A stretch of 64,000 bases of DNA from Apostichopus japonicus (GCF_037975245.1 NC_092569.1:26179168-26243167); one strand, 5' to 3'; positions 42,101 to 57,100 are shown, counted from the stretch's first letter. A program made the numbers and translations. The notes: a model not told the origin generated them from the sequence alone.

Positions 42101-45100
42101 GATTTGGGGTAACCCATGCATACACTAAACGTAAACGTTTTTGACTAACACACTCATTCTTAATACCCAACGCAACAGGACAATCCATACAGCACTTAAC
42201 AGATTCTTACCCAATCTCCTCAAGGAATCTTTGTTCTTCTTCATGATTGACGACCACAGGATGACTGAGTCCGTGTAACTTCGTGCATGCATCTATAGAC
42301 GATCCAAAATTGACCCATCCGTTCTCATATCGGTAGCAGGATGGAGTTTGGCTGCTCCATCCCTCAGGACAATTGCCACCTGGGAAGAAAGAGACGGATA
42401 TAATCTCAATCACACTCAATATTTATAACATGTAAAAGTTAGAGGGCCTGAGGAATACACACACAGAATACAGACAGGTTAATGAGCTGGGTGAACACAA
42501 AGGAGACAGATGAAGTAAGAGGATTAGTAGACAAGGGATGGAGAGAAGAAAGAAGAAAGAAATGGAATGAATTATCACCCTATGAACACACTGTTACGTT
42601 ACAAAGAGATTCTTACCCAACAAACACATTATCACCCTATGAACACACTGTTACGTTACAAAGAGATTCTTACCCAACAAACACATTATCACCCTATGAA
42701 CACACTGTTACATTACAAAGAGATTCTTACCCGACAAACACATTATCACCCTATGAACACACTGTTACGTTACAAAGAGATTCTTACCCGACAAACACAT
42801 TATCACCCAATGAACACACTGTTACGTTACAAAGAGATTCTTACCCAACAAACACATTATCACCCAATGAACACACTGTTACGTTACAAAGAGATTCTTA
42901 CCCAACAAACACATTATCACCCTATGAACACACTGTTACATTACAAAGAGATTCTTACCCAACAAACACATTATCACCCTATGAACACACTGTTACGTTA
43001 CAAAGAGATTCTTACCCAACAAACACATTATCACCCTATGAACACACTGTTACGTTACAAAGAGATTCTTACCCAACAAACACATTATCACCCTATGAAC
43101 ACACTGTTACGTTACAAAGAGATTCTTACTCAACAAACACATTATCACCCTATGAACACACTGTTACGTTACAAAGAGATTCTTACCCAACGAACACAAT
43201 CTCATCCTACATTATGACACTATTAACACGTTCATACTAATACTAAAGAACAGTTTTGTTTTATTTTAATATTTCTAATAGGATATTTAGGTACACAGGG
43301 CATCCCAAGTCTAGTTTCAAATTTATGAAAGGAATATCGAAAGGAAGAAGGATTGTGTCAAAAATATAGCCCGGCTTACAGCCTAAATGTGCAGCTATGA
43401 ACGGAATTGAAGGTCAACAAATTATACCTGCAATCTGCTGAATAATGTTCCGATGTCGACCGAAACTGTAACAAAGACGGGACAAACTATTTTGTTTTCT
43501 GTCTTTAAAACTTTTCATCGGATCAATCCATGCCAATGGGGGGGGGGGCCTAACATTTTGGCCGAAAGTTATACTTTCATTCGTTGTGTAAATATCTACT
43601 ACACGCTATTACCAGAAAAGGATTGTAGAGTTGGTGACCGGGTAGCTTGTGTAAAACTATTACAGGATTATGTAACGAGACCTTCGATATTATCTCTGAC
43701 ATCACGAGAGGTACGGATGGTACTTACTGGCAAATGTGTTGACAATCTCCAGCTGAAGATCAATGGACAGATAATGTATGAGGAGTTGTTTCTGAACGTG
43801 CGGCCAAATCGAAGTCTGCATTACTTCAACCTGAAGCAGGGTCAACAACGGTTGAAGGAAGGTGTCAAGTAGTGTCAAACTGGAAGAGTGTAAAAAGAAA
43901 ACAAAATCAAACAAGATAGTTTTCTTGGAGCTGTTTGCTGACGGTTAAAAAGGAAACAAAGACTGAATGATTTCGACGTGGGACTTCATAAAGGGACCAG
44001 TGTTTAAAGAAAAGGGTCGGTGAGGAGAGGACATACTGAAAGGGGAAAACAATATCGAAAAGTTGCCATTTTTTATTTGTAAAATAACCTCACCCGCATA
44101 ACCTGGGGAAAGCAATTCTGCACACAAGCTGAATATCCCTAGCTTCGCAGCTTAAGTTTGTGTCACACTCATATAATACTTTAAGTAGCAATTACTTTGG
44201 TCATTTGCAGTATTAATATCACTTTAGATTATTATTAAAATCTGTATTAAAATCTTTATAAGTAAAATGAACAATGGAAACATTCGGGGAAATTGACAAA
44301 GAAGTTTTTTGAAAAGAGGCCATGAAAATCAAAGAGGGAAGATGGGACTCACAGAGAGACATCCGGATTAGAGGTCCTAGCTGTCTTCTTTCGTTGGTGG
44401 CGATACCACAAAAATCTTTAGAATAGCTGTTTATTATTAGCCTTCCAAGACAAACATCACAGCATAGTGAAAGGTCAACTACACAATAAGAATCAGAGGT
44501 ACAACCTAGCCTACTGTGAATATATTAATCAGGGCTGAAACTGTTATTTGTCGCTAAACTGCCAAAAGTCTAAACTTTCAAACGGGCGTCGTCATCACCA
44601 AGTGGTGACCTACACATCCTCACCTGTTACCTCCCAGGGTTCCATTGCCCAAGAGTCCACCCATTGATCCATCGAGAAGGAAATCCAACCATGGATTCAA
44701 TTCGTAAAGGTCCAAATCGTCCAGGTTTTCCAGAAGATCGCGGGCGAGTTCGAAAACCGAGGTATTTTGCACCATCCTCAGTACCTCTACCAAGTCGATA
44801 GCCTGACTGAAGAACTCTTGCCAGTCGGTGGTCTGGTTTAATTGATTCCTGTTGTCCTCTACCAGGCTCTGAAGCTGTAAAAATTAAGCAAAATTCAAAG
44901 AATATTAAAGAAATTGACTAAGGAATGAGAAAGCAATGTGGGCATGTGTACATATCACCATGATGTGTATAAAAATTAGACGTATATGTTTCAGTCGGTG
45001 TGAATCAAGCCCAAACATAATTTCAAAGACAGTCACAGTAAATGCTTTGAAATTAGTTTTGTGTAGTGTTGCGGCGATTTTAAGAGCATGTCTAGCAATT

Positions 45101-48100
45101 TATGGGGGCTCTGTGGTGTCTCTTGGAAAGAATACACAATTTTTTATGAAACATTCATGAAATCAGATTGGCACGCATTTGGCTTTATATTGTAAACAAC
45201 TAGTGTGTTGTAATACCAAAACAGAGCAACTCATACGGTAAAACTGTGTCAACTTCTATGAAACTGTTCATTAGTGTTCATAGGTTGTTAGAACAGTAGC
45301 ATCAATTTCTAGGTGTTAAGGAGACACACAGCCAACCATTGTCATTCATCTATGTGATATACAGAGACAAGTGTAGTGAAAAACTTTCCACTTGAAGAGG
45401 GGGAGGGGGAGGTGGGGGGGGTGAGATATGAGAGCTTTAATTGTCCCTTCACAAATAAAGGTTGAAGACTTGATCAAGTTTAAACATGACATCATTGAGC
45501 CACTGTCGAGCTTAATGTTTTTCTTTTTAGTTATTACACTCATATTTATTTTCTGATAATGGAGATGGGGTTTTTTTTGGCGAATGCTGGATCTAAAATA
45601 TTGAAGCATTTTACATTGACCTAATAATGTCATTGGTTTCAGTGTAATATTCAACATTCTACCTTGAAAATATTGTGAATCACAGAAAGAGAAAGTACAA
45701 GAGTTTAGATCTTTATTGCACTGTGACATCACAGATTTTACATTAATGACAACACCCAGACTTGTAAACCATGATATCTCCCAAAAAGAGTCAGATTTTT
45801 CTAACCTCAGCTGTTTGGGGTGGGAGGTAGGGGGGAGGGGGGTTGTCCTTCACAAAGATCTGTCCATATATAAGCTAAAGATGAAAACTGGATTTGTTTT
45901 CTCTGTTAAAGAAAACAAAGTTAAGGCCAGTGTAGTTTACCAACCTCACGTAGGAACGCAGTCACGTTCAGTTCCTTGCCGATTGCCGCTACTATGTCAT
46001 TGATGTCATACGAGCAAAGAACCGCCAACGACTCCACCAGAGTCGACTCGGAAGAAACTGATGCATCTTGGGAAATATTTTTGTAACAGATCAAATCTGC
46101 TGTACGGTTCGGATATTCCAACAGATCGAGGAGAAGTGGAAGCTATTCAGGACAAGGAAAAGAGAAACAAAGAGATCTGAGGATTTTGACTAAAATTTGA
46201 TCTCAAGAATTAAACAAAGATGATACGTGATTAACAAATTTCATCATCTCTTGAGGTTAGAAACTTGCATTGGGTGAAAGTTGGAATAGCAGAGGGAATA
46301 GAGGGAGCTATGAAAGTATAAACCTATAACGTATTCATAAAGAAGATCGGATAATTAATTTGAGAACATTAATTACTTCCATACATACTTTACAAACCGA
46401 TTGATAGTCTGATGAACAAAACTAGCCACACTTCATTCATAAATTTGTAAATCTAAACCCTAAATTCATCTCAGTATTAATTCAGTGAAAATTTCCAAAA
46501 AAAACCATTCATGATCAGCCTTGACATGGACATACAGCACTGCCGACTAGTACGCATTTTCCATATTTCGTACTGTAAATAATTACAAAAGTGAGGGTTT
46601 TCACCAAAAAATACAATTTTGCTCGGCCCTCACAGCTAGCGGCGATGAAATTGTTACCATGTTTCCAAGTTTGGAAGGGATGTAAATTAGCCGGCCCTCA
46701 ACTTGGCCTAGCTAGAACCCTGTTCAAAATACATTCAGTCTAGCATTAGGAGTACTCACAAATTGAGTGTGTTTTAACAGTTACTAAATAGTGTTAGTAA
46801 TAGCTAGAACAAAAGTTGTTAGAAAAGTGATTCCAAACATCTGCTCTATACCCAGACAGGAAGATAAAATGCAATCTTCTATACTGGATGTCCTGTTCGG
46901 TAGCTTGGATACTATATACTGTACCACATAACATAGAAATACTGATCAGAATGCTCTAAATGAAAGAGAAATTTTACATTTAATTTTAAAAATGAAACAT
47001 TTGAAAACCTATCTGAGGCTATGATCTAATAAACAATGCAGCTTTACATTTGTTTTACTTCATAAAATGAGGAAATTTTAATAATGTTCCCATTTGCATA
47101 TTGCATGTTATCAAATCACACGTTAAATATTAAAAGATTGTCCAGGTGATGATTTATTTCGAATCCAATTGAACGACTGCTTTGAAAGAAGATCATTCGT
47201 GTTCTTTTAATCATTTGGTGAACAAATCCAGCGGAGGGTCCGATTTTTGGTCGAGAATTGAAATGTTATTTTGAGTAACACTTTATAGTTTATTTAACAA
47301 ACTATAAACTGTTGGACGCTACTCAAAAGTTGGGTCATGCAAATATGTGGTCAAGATAGGGGGCGGGGTCTCGAGAATTTTTAGTAAGAGAGCCAGAAAT
47401 TTATCCACATTTTTCAGAGCTTATTGACAGGGATTGATTGAGTTATTCTTTTCAACATTTAGCTTTTATGCATTCAGTATCCAGTTTGCTCGGGTTATGA
47501 TAAATCATGGCACATGCCTCCTCAAAAGTTTTTCCTAAAAGTTTGCGGAACCTTGATTTATAGTATAACAAACACCGCGAGCAAATCGCATGTTTTTTAT
47601 TGGGGAGGGGGGGATATTATAATTATTTTTCTTACATCCGAAGGCAAAATTTCTTGCGAAAGTAGACTCTCCAGCACGTCCTGGGTGAGGTTCAACCTCT
47701 GAGCCAGCCCTGTCGCATTCTGGATGAATTCATTGAAAAGAATCCCACGATCTGTCGAGATATAGTATACACAACTGTTACAGCATATATGTTTATGGCA
47801 TAAAAAAAATTGTCATTAGCTTAACTATGAAAAAGCATTCCCTTTTTTTTTCTTTACAAATTTCATTCTTTCAAAAGTATTCTTTGTGTAAGCATAAGTT
47901 GGCCTGATGTTTTGATCCTAGCAGGATCTGATTCAGAGGCTAAATGACAAAAGAATTCTTTGTTAACATGGACGCATGCTTGAGGTGCAGGAATGTACAA
48001 TCAACAGAAAACATATTTCACACTCTAGCCCTTTGTCACCCACCACAATAGAGTTCCCAAAAGTTTCCAGATATAATTACTTAAAACTCCCACGCACGTT

Positions 48101-51100
48101 CTCATACAATTACATTCCAGTTATTAAAGGGCTATTGTAGCGCCCATCCGCCTACAAGAGTTGCCTTTATTCTTAAAACCATAACTTGTAAGTCAATCAG
48201 TTCACCAGTCAATAAGGTTCTACAATTTCACAATTTTTTTCACCACTTGTTAACTAAAAGGTATACAAACAGTGCTTAAAAACTAAACTACAAGTCCTGA
48301 CTGGCATCTTCCAGAACTACTGCACGCATCAGCTACTGTACTGCACGCTTGGTTGTTGAGATCAGCTGGATAAATTTGGCTGCTCTCAAAAGACCTGTGC
48401 AGTAGTATTTGATGATTGATGATAATAAGAGGTAACCATGGTAATTACCTCTGCTGCCACCCCCTGCCACTGCATCCATAAATGCCTCTACCTGTCTGAC
48501 AATCTCTGTGATGTCTTGCCACCATGGCAAGCCTTCCAAGTACTCGTCGAGTCGCTCAAGAACTGGTGCAATCCTTGAGAAGTGCAGATAGAGAAAGCAA
48601 TTTAATCTCTTATAACCATAGGCCTAGGAGCCTAATTTGATTTGGGGGGGGGGGGGTGTAACGACTTGCCCGGGAAATATTACCAAAATTTTTCGCAAGC
48701 TCCGCACGCGTTCAACACGTTCATGTGCATATCCTATAGGCATGTGTCGATTATTACATCGCATGCCAATAACATACAATCATTTGCCGTGTTATAACCC
48801 TTCCATATTGGTTATAATTATTGGGAAAGTCGTTACAATAATAATGATCATAATAATATCAGTTTAACCATTGAAAACACATAGAAAAGTATTTTTCTTT
48901 CAGTAGGTGCCCGAAAGTTCTCAGCATATTGCCCAAATTTTCACAAACAAAATTTCGTTGGGGTGGGGGGCTGCAGCCCCCCACAGCCCACCGTCTCCTA
49001 CGCCTATGCTTATAACTGATATCAATTCACTATTTAGTCCAGCTCTTGAAGGTGATTTTATTTTAGTTTCAAATTTAAAAGAAATGTTTTTCTGCACTTT
49101 TCATCAAGATCAAACCACCTTGGATTTTTAAATAATTAAGAATCTTGCTTACACTATTAATTGATCTTTTTCTAGTGGTATCGTATCCCTCAACAAAACC
49201 CAATATTAATGTACTATCCATTTCTTTGATCTGAAATACTGCCATCTATCTACTAACAATCCACTTACTCATCTAGAATGCGTTCAAGTTGGCCTTTCTG
49301 GTACTCTTCAAAAATTCTCTTGAAAGCCGGTGCGAGCTTGGACAGCTCCACAAGCTGGGGGAGGATGTTGATAAGACCATCCAGTTCTCCAACCTCTTCT
49401 AACTCCTCTTGGAGGTTGGTTAGGTCCTCTACAAATTCCTCTAGAGTGTAGGGTTCAATGACCCTAGCAAATTCTTCCAGCTGAAATGACACCCCAAAAA
49501 AATACATTCATTTATATATTCTTGCTTTTTCTTCTCCTTCTGGTATTATAAATTTAGATGATCATAAACTACCACAACTACAATGATTCTGTAGAAAACC
49601 AGAGACCAGCTGCATAACTTGCATCTTCAGCACTGCGGCATTACTTGTACAAAAAAATACACAAGGTGAATTTATCTATTCAAGTATCGCAAGCAACTAA
49701 TTGCATACAAAATCACGGATACGGAATTTTGTTCCGACTTTATTAGCTTAATACAGAATTATGTTGTAACTTCTCATTTTTTTGTAATTTTTTATGTTTT
49801 TGGTAACTTTGTAAACAGGGTCATAAATTGACTCTGTTTGAGTCAATAAATACCCTGCCATGTTGTAAGGGCCATTTTTAGGCCATAAATACTAGACAGT
49901 TTTTTACAACGCAGCATTTCCTGTTTGCTGGGGGTGTATTTCAATACAAGGCTTTTAGGTCAAGCATCGCAGCATTTTTAAGAGTTAAGTCGAACAATAG
50001 CATAAAACAAACAGTACCAGGGACTCGTTGTAAGGATTTGTGTACGAAGAAAAATTGAAAATGTTACAGCTACTCTTGAACTTTGAATGCTAAGATATAG
50101 CTCATACAATTCCACACATAAAACAACATGTTGTTGTTGTAAGGATTTGTAAAAAAAAGTGTAAAAAAAAAAAACTATGGAAAATGTTACAGCTACTCTC
50201 AAACTTAACAAAGCATGCTAAGAGATGGCTTACAACAATTCCACACATAAACAACATGGAATTGTTGTGAGAATTTGTAAAGAAATTGTAAAAAATTGAA
50301 AATGATATAGAACTTTACATCTTAATTGTCAATTTGTCTTTAAACCGGGCAAATTTCAAAGGCATTCTTTTCCGGTTGTTGTCTCCCGGACAACCAGGTC
50401 TGTCCTCTCTGGTTGTCCGAATAGCAAATTTGGATTGCCGGCAAAACGAAGTCACAAAATAACAAAGAATTACCAACACTGTATTGTACACTATAAGAGT
50501 GACGTAGGTCACGGCTCAGTGATTCTTATTACCAGCGTTGGGTCAATAAAAAAACTGCCCCATTTAGCTGGATCAGAGTCCTATCGTTCCATTGATGGTC
50601 TCATATCTCAGTATCTCCAAAGTGATTGAGGGTGATATAAAAATGAATCACTTTTGATAAATTAGGAGTAGTTATAGTGGCATCAATAAACTCCGAGTTT
50701 GTACACTCTAGGACGGAAGAAATTCAAAGCTGGTCGGCAAAGTCATCGCCGATGACAAACTTCTGAATATCGATAAGCTAACGGATGCATCGCTCATATG
50801 AAGTAGGAACGCAAGCAATCCACACAACGATTCAAATAAATATTGACTCTAGTCAAGTACTACTCTCTTTATGCACAACAAGAGTGGTGCAAAGTTTCAC
50901 AGGAAGTGGTTGACTCAAGGAAAGCCATATATCCCATGTGCTTGTACAACACTTGAACCTTTGGTATGCAGCCACACCAACTTTGTTCAGTTTAATACTT
51001 ATTAGATCAACTAAAACATCACCCTACAACTACTGCAAACATGACCTTAATTCCCACCCCACCCCCCCCCCCCTCTCTCCAATTTTCACCTCATCCTCAT

Positions 51101-54100
51101 AACAGTGATAAAAAAAAAAACCTGTATAAAAATCATCCTTTTTTTTGACTACCTACATGCCAGGTAAGTTGTTATCAGCTGAAAAGGTTTTTGACCAAAA
51201 AAAATAGAAAGTTTGTTAACCCTGTTTTATGATTGGCAATGACCATCACAATTGAATGCGTTCAGGCTTAACGGAGTGAACTGTTTGCTAAGGTTTAGAA
51301 TATCAGCCTATTCTATGTGAGACTGGTTGTATCTTTGTGAGTGTTCAATGCTTCAGTAACTACCTAAATTCCACATGTATTGATAATTTACCACAAAACA
51401 GATGGAAACTTTTGTTATCACCCTGTTTTATGATTGACAATGACCACTAAGTTCAAAGGATTAGAATATCAGCCAACTCTATATGGTGCTGGTCTAAATT
51501 TGTTAAATTGTTCAATGCTTCAGTGACTACCTAAATTCCACATTGATATTACCATGAAACAGATGGAAACTTTGTTAACCCTGTTTTATGATTGACAATG
51601 ACCAGGAAGTTCAAAAGGTAAGAATATCAGCCAACTCTATATGGTATTATGGTGCAGGCGCGTAGCCAGGAATTCTGCCAAGGGAGGGGCGAACCTGTAG
51701 ACAAACTATCAGAGCCGTAGATTCTTCATTGAAAACTATCTAAGTTTAGCGCCACCATGAGTTGGCGCTATGCGTAAGAGAAAATTTTGGCTGAAAATGC
51801 CTCCCAGTAAGTTGCATCTAAGCTTGAAATAACTAGCGATATCATAAAAACATACCAAAAAAATATGCTCAAGGGGGGGTGGCCGCCCCCTTCCCCCCCC
51901 TGGCTACGTGCTTGATATGGTTGTGGCTTTGTCTTTGTTAAAATATCCAATGTGATCTGCAGTGTACAGAATTCAGCCAAGTTTTCATATATGTACCTTC
52001 AGGGAAGGACAGGGATAACATAGCCATTTCATAATTTGTACAGAAACAGGGAATTATGGGAATAATTAGAGCAATTTCACAATTGGTTCGGTATTTTGGA
52101 GATTTATGGATTTTGTTTCTCATAAAATACGAGGCATACTTGTAAGCATCTGTGGCCAAGAAAAAAAAAAGAAAAAAAAATTATTTGAATAACTTCTTTT
52201 GTGTATCATTCCTACCAATAATTTGTATGACAATGGACGAGATAAATTATTTTCCCTGAACAATATTATTTTAAAGACTTCTGAGTGACATTAAAATTCG
52301 GAGTTCAAAGTAGTAGTTTTTTCTTTTTCGACTTGTCTGACTGCAAATATTTATGCAAGAAAAATGAATTTTGCAACGTGTAATGACTGGCTTTCCTTGA
52401 ACTTTCAATGCAAGAAATTCTGCTACTTTATGAAACATCTCAACTCTGAATATTCAATTGGTATACCTTCGACTAACGCATACATCTCTACGAAGCGTCC
52501 GCCCGCCCCCCGACTAAAAATGGTTAAACCGAAACTTGTACAACTTGTATTCAAAGTTAATTTGCAGGCTGCAGGTAACACACCACGATTAGAGTAGTGC
52601 AGGTCCACCTGAGAGGTTAACCATTGTCGGAAAATATCCCCTAAAGTGACCAACTCTATTGATTTTTTGGGCATTTTCTGAGTCATCACCATTCTTTTTG
52701 ATGCTTGGAATGTTGAAGAGGACAAAATAAACTACTGATGGTTCAAAAATCTGGAGGATTTGAAGGTGATTTCAGGTATTTTAGAAAAGTCTGATGGGTA
52801 GGACATGTGTCAGTTGAAAACTTCTATCTATGGGCTATCGGCCTTGGAAAGTGACCAGTTTAGTGTGTAAGTCAATGGGAGCAATTAATAGTGGCACGAC
52901 ACCTGCAAAGAAGTTACTGCAAACACCTTCGGGCTTTATACAACAATACATGAGACCGTTCAAACTGTTATTGAAGGTTATTTGAAAAGACGGGATAACA
53001 CAGAGCAGTACGAAAAAACAGTTTGTGAGCGATAAACGGAACCATCACACTTACAACAAATACACTACACTACAAGACACTATTATCTCCTGTATGTAAA
53101 ATCTCTCAGCCCTGGATGGGACATTACATGGACTTGTGCAGTATCGTTGTACCAATCCCAAGAACTATATCGACAGTGACTGGGTGGTCACGTACTGAGA
53201 ATCAATGGCGATGAAAGAAGTAGACACACAGGTGCTACGCAAAATATACATTATTAAAGCGTAAGTTGCAGAATGTCTACTTGTGAGTTTGCATTCTTGT
53301 ATGTTCAATTGTGTAGAAAAAACACTTGATTCCTGATTTACCAACAACAAAAAAACAAAAAAAAGTTGGGGGGGGGGGGAGGGTAAGCTATCAAAACAAC
53401 AATAGACAGTTCTGGAGGGCAGAAAAGGTACAATGAACTGCTTTTTGCAACTACAAGCCATGAAAACTCCAATTCCAGCTGTTTCAGCTAGAAAAACATA
53501 CTCACATGGCATATTTAGAGAACCTAAAAAGGCTATAGGATCATGGTGTTCAACTCTAGAATAATATGATGTAAAGTACAAAATGCTCTACACATGTATG
53601 TTAAAAACATTTCTAGCTAATTAAAATCTCTAAAATTCTCTGAAAGTTCTACCCTCAGCAGAAACCAGTATCGACTTTTATGCCAAAGTCTGTGGCTTGC
53701 TGTCATTTTAAGTTCATCATGACTTAAATTGCTATTAAACTATCTAGGATGCTCATACCTCATTCGCTATGTAGTCGACATCAAGAACCTCTGGAAGAAG
53801 ACTGGCAAAGGCTTGCCTCTGGTCAGCGGTGAGATCGCAGAGGATGGTAGACACCGCGGTGATGTTTGCACCCAGGGGAAAAGTCAGATACTGTCCCAAG
53901 AAGGTTTCGTTGCAAACGGTGTTGACGACGTCCAAGGACCCGTAGAAATCGAGAACCTGCAGGAGAGATGGAGGGGTGAGAAATGGGTGTGTGTGTGTGT
54001 GTGAGGGGGGCATGCATGTACATAAAGTTGAAAGGAGAAGCACACAAAACAATAGAAATCAATTAGCAAATAACTAATTTGGCACAATTGTTGATGCATG

Positions 54101-57100
54101 TACAATTGTTGATGCATGTACATAAAGTTGGAAGGAGAAGCACACAAAACAATAGAAATCAATTAGCAAATAATTAATTTGGCACAATTGTTGATGGCAG
54201 TACAGTACATAACGGTAGCTTAAGTCACTCATTATCCACAAGTATCATGATTTAGAGTTAGTTGTTGAATCAAGCCTGTCAGATCAACACCAGGAAACAG
54301 TCAAGAACTTGTTTAACAAACTAGTTTGCCACAAGAGAACAAAAAAACTAGAAGGAAAGGTTGGCGGAAAAAACAAACTAGTTTGCCACAAGGGAACAAA
54401 AAAACCCCGGAAGGAAAGGTTAGGGGGAAAAAAACAAAAAACCCTCCAAGCAGAAGTTTGTTGAAGAAAAGAAAGCAAATGTGACAACACTTCTGATTGG
54501 GGCTTATAGTGCCTATAACTATTTACATGATAGGACTAGTCACCAGCTTATATCTCAGATAACTTCACCCAACGCTTTTTACCAGGTTGGGTTAAAGCTT
54601 TCCTTACTCGTCCAAAATGCACTATAAATCCTAAACTGAGTAGTAAAAGTTAAAGCCCAAAGCTGTTGATTTGTTGATGCATGTACATAAAGTTGAAAGG
54701 AGAAGCACACAAAACAATAGAAATCAATTAGCAAATAATTAATTTGGCACAATTGTTGATGGCAGTACAGTACATAACGGTAGCTTAAGTCACTCATTAT
54801 CCACAAGTATCATGATTTAGAGTTAGTTGTTGAATCAAGCCTGTCAGATCAACACCAGGAAACAGTCAAGAACTTGTTTAACAAACTAGTTTGCCACAAG
54901 AGAACAAAAAAACTAGAAGGAAAGGTTGGCGGAAAAAACAAACTAGTTTGCCACAAGGGAACAAAAAAACCCCGGAAGGAAAGGTTGGGGGGAAAAAAAC
55001 AAAAAACCCTCCAAGCGGAAGTTTGTTGAAGAAAAGAAAGCAAATGTGACAACACTTCTGATTGGGGCTTATAGTGCCTATAACTATTTACATGATAGGA
55101 CTAGTCACCAGCTTATATCTCAGATAACTTCACCCAACGCTTTTTACCAGGTTGGGTTAAAGCTTTCCTTACTCGTCCAAAATGCACTATAAATCCTAAA
55201 CTGACTAGTAAAAGTTAAAGCCCAAAGCTCTAGTTAAAATATCTCATATATTTATATATATATAGGCAAGGTACGTCCCACGCTTTGCAATGATTTCTGT
55301 TTGCCTTTAAAAGCAATGTTATTTATCAAATCTTTTAATGTGACCAAAATTACAAGCAATTTTTTGTTTCTGTTCAAGTATTAATTCTTAGGTCGAGAGC
55401 AAATTTTATTGTAGACAAAACCAAATCAGTTCCTTTAAATCATACGACTAGTACGTACACTACATGGCTATGTAGCTAAAGATGAAGTTTTAGGATGAAA
55501 GAAAAGGATTAAAAAACCAAGGGAATGAAGAGGTTAAACTAAACAAAATGGTAGTACTGTAGGCATATATATAATACCTGACATCTTAGCTTTCATGTTT
55601 TTGGGGGGTTTTTTTCACTATTTTTTTCCCATTCTTTTCACTGTTCATTAACTTCTGTTCTTTTACACTACTTCCATGTTTCTTCTAACATGTAGCTTCC
55701 ACCATTCAGAAGTTTTACAAAATAATTCCCACTCAACAATTTTCAAGCAAACAATGTGTGGAAACAAATTAAAATCTTCAAAACCAGAGTTAGAACTAGC
55801 TCATTAAGTTATTAAAAAAAAACACATCCCTCCGTCCATTAATCATGTAGCCAGTAATGAATGACCTTTAGAAAGTGCAAACTATTCTGACCCATGTAAG
55901 ATACTTTGCCATGTCTATCGGGATTTTTTTTTTTGAATTCCTTTCTTGGTGTTCGGTATTAAATTGAAACCGCGACATTTGCCATTTCTGTGAGCTGTTG
56001 GTGACTGTTTGCAAGTTCAACAACTACCACAACTGTGACACAACACCGTACAATGGAGTATTTACACACGATTTCAACAAAACACTCTGTCAAAGAATTT
56101 CAATGAATCAGCAAAATAGGCCAACATTCTGTGTGAACAAAAATTCCTGGCAATCAATCTTTGTCAATTACTGATACTTTTTGCCTTTGAGAAAGATCCT
56201 GCTAGGTACAAAACACCACACCCACAAAAATTACATACATTCACCAACAGGAGACCAGTAACTTAGAGTTCAAACTTTGTGTAGCAAGTTTGTAGGTTTT
56301 CACCTTTGTCTCTAGTAGTAAAATATTATGGTTCCTGTGTTTAAAAACTGCTATATATATACATCTTTGCACCTGTATAGCAATTTGCATAGCAATTTGC
56401 CCATTTTGCATAGCAAATTTCCCATTTTAAATAGCTATTTATTTTGCATAGCAATTTTCCCATTTTGCATAGCAATTTACCCAGGTTGCAGAGCAAATTT
56501 CCCATTTTGCATAGCAATTAATACCCGTTTTGCATAGCAATTTACCCATGTTGCATAGCAAATTATTTGACCATTTTGCGATGCAATAGCAGATAAAGTA
56601 TTCCATGTACCTACACACTGGCTTTTAACTATATAGATTTATTTATAAGCAATTTGTTACCCATTTTTTTTTCCCTCTTCCTTTACCTTTGACATTGCCT
56701 GAAAATTGTACTATGCACAGATGAGAATGTTTTTTTTCCTTCATTATCTTGTGAATTTTGCATGAATTCCTCAAAAAAGAACAGGACTTTGTGATACTAA
56801 TGTAAACAGTTGGCTCAGCATGAAGATAACATCATTTAGGCTAATTTGTGTAGTTATAGCACATGCTATTTCTATCTTTATTTCTCTGTGGGTGTTTTTT
56901 AAAACAGCTAAGAAAATACCTTATTCCATTTAGGGAGTTATCCCATATTTAAATGTTTCTTCACATGCAAGGCTGAGAAGTAGTTGGGGGAGATAAATTG
57001 GAGACTAAATCTCTGTGAGGTATTAAAATGCTCTATGGAGGGGTATGTTTGAAAACGATTGACCATTATTTGACTCCCTCTATTTTAATGCTATAGAAAG

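Noticed and set aside
42482-43240. 252-codon plus-strand frame and an overlapping 216-codon frame
   Set aside because: Both are products of a 57-bp satellite whose unit is divisible by three; several frames stay open together and no domain is present.
43728-43830. Possible minus-strand exon with a strong donor (GCCA|GTAAGTACC) between e9 and e10
   Set aside because: Read in the phase required after e9 it meets a stop at once; it would work only as phase 0 to 1, replacing e9, and has no module similarity.
43453-43872. 139-codon plus-strand frame
   Set aside because: No recognisable domain and a G-run inside; it lies in an intron of the large gene with no sign of its own splice or start context.
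54284-55055. Two identical 68-codon minus-strand frames
   Set aside because: They are the same stretch of a 565-bp duplication, low complexity, without splice or start evidence.
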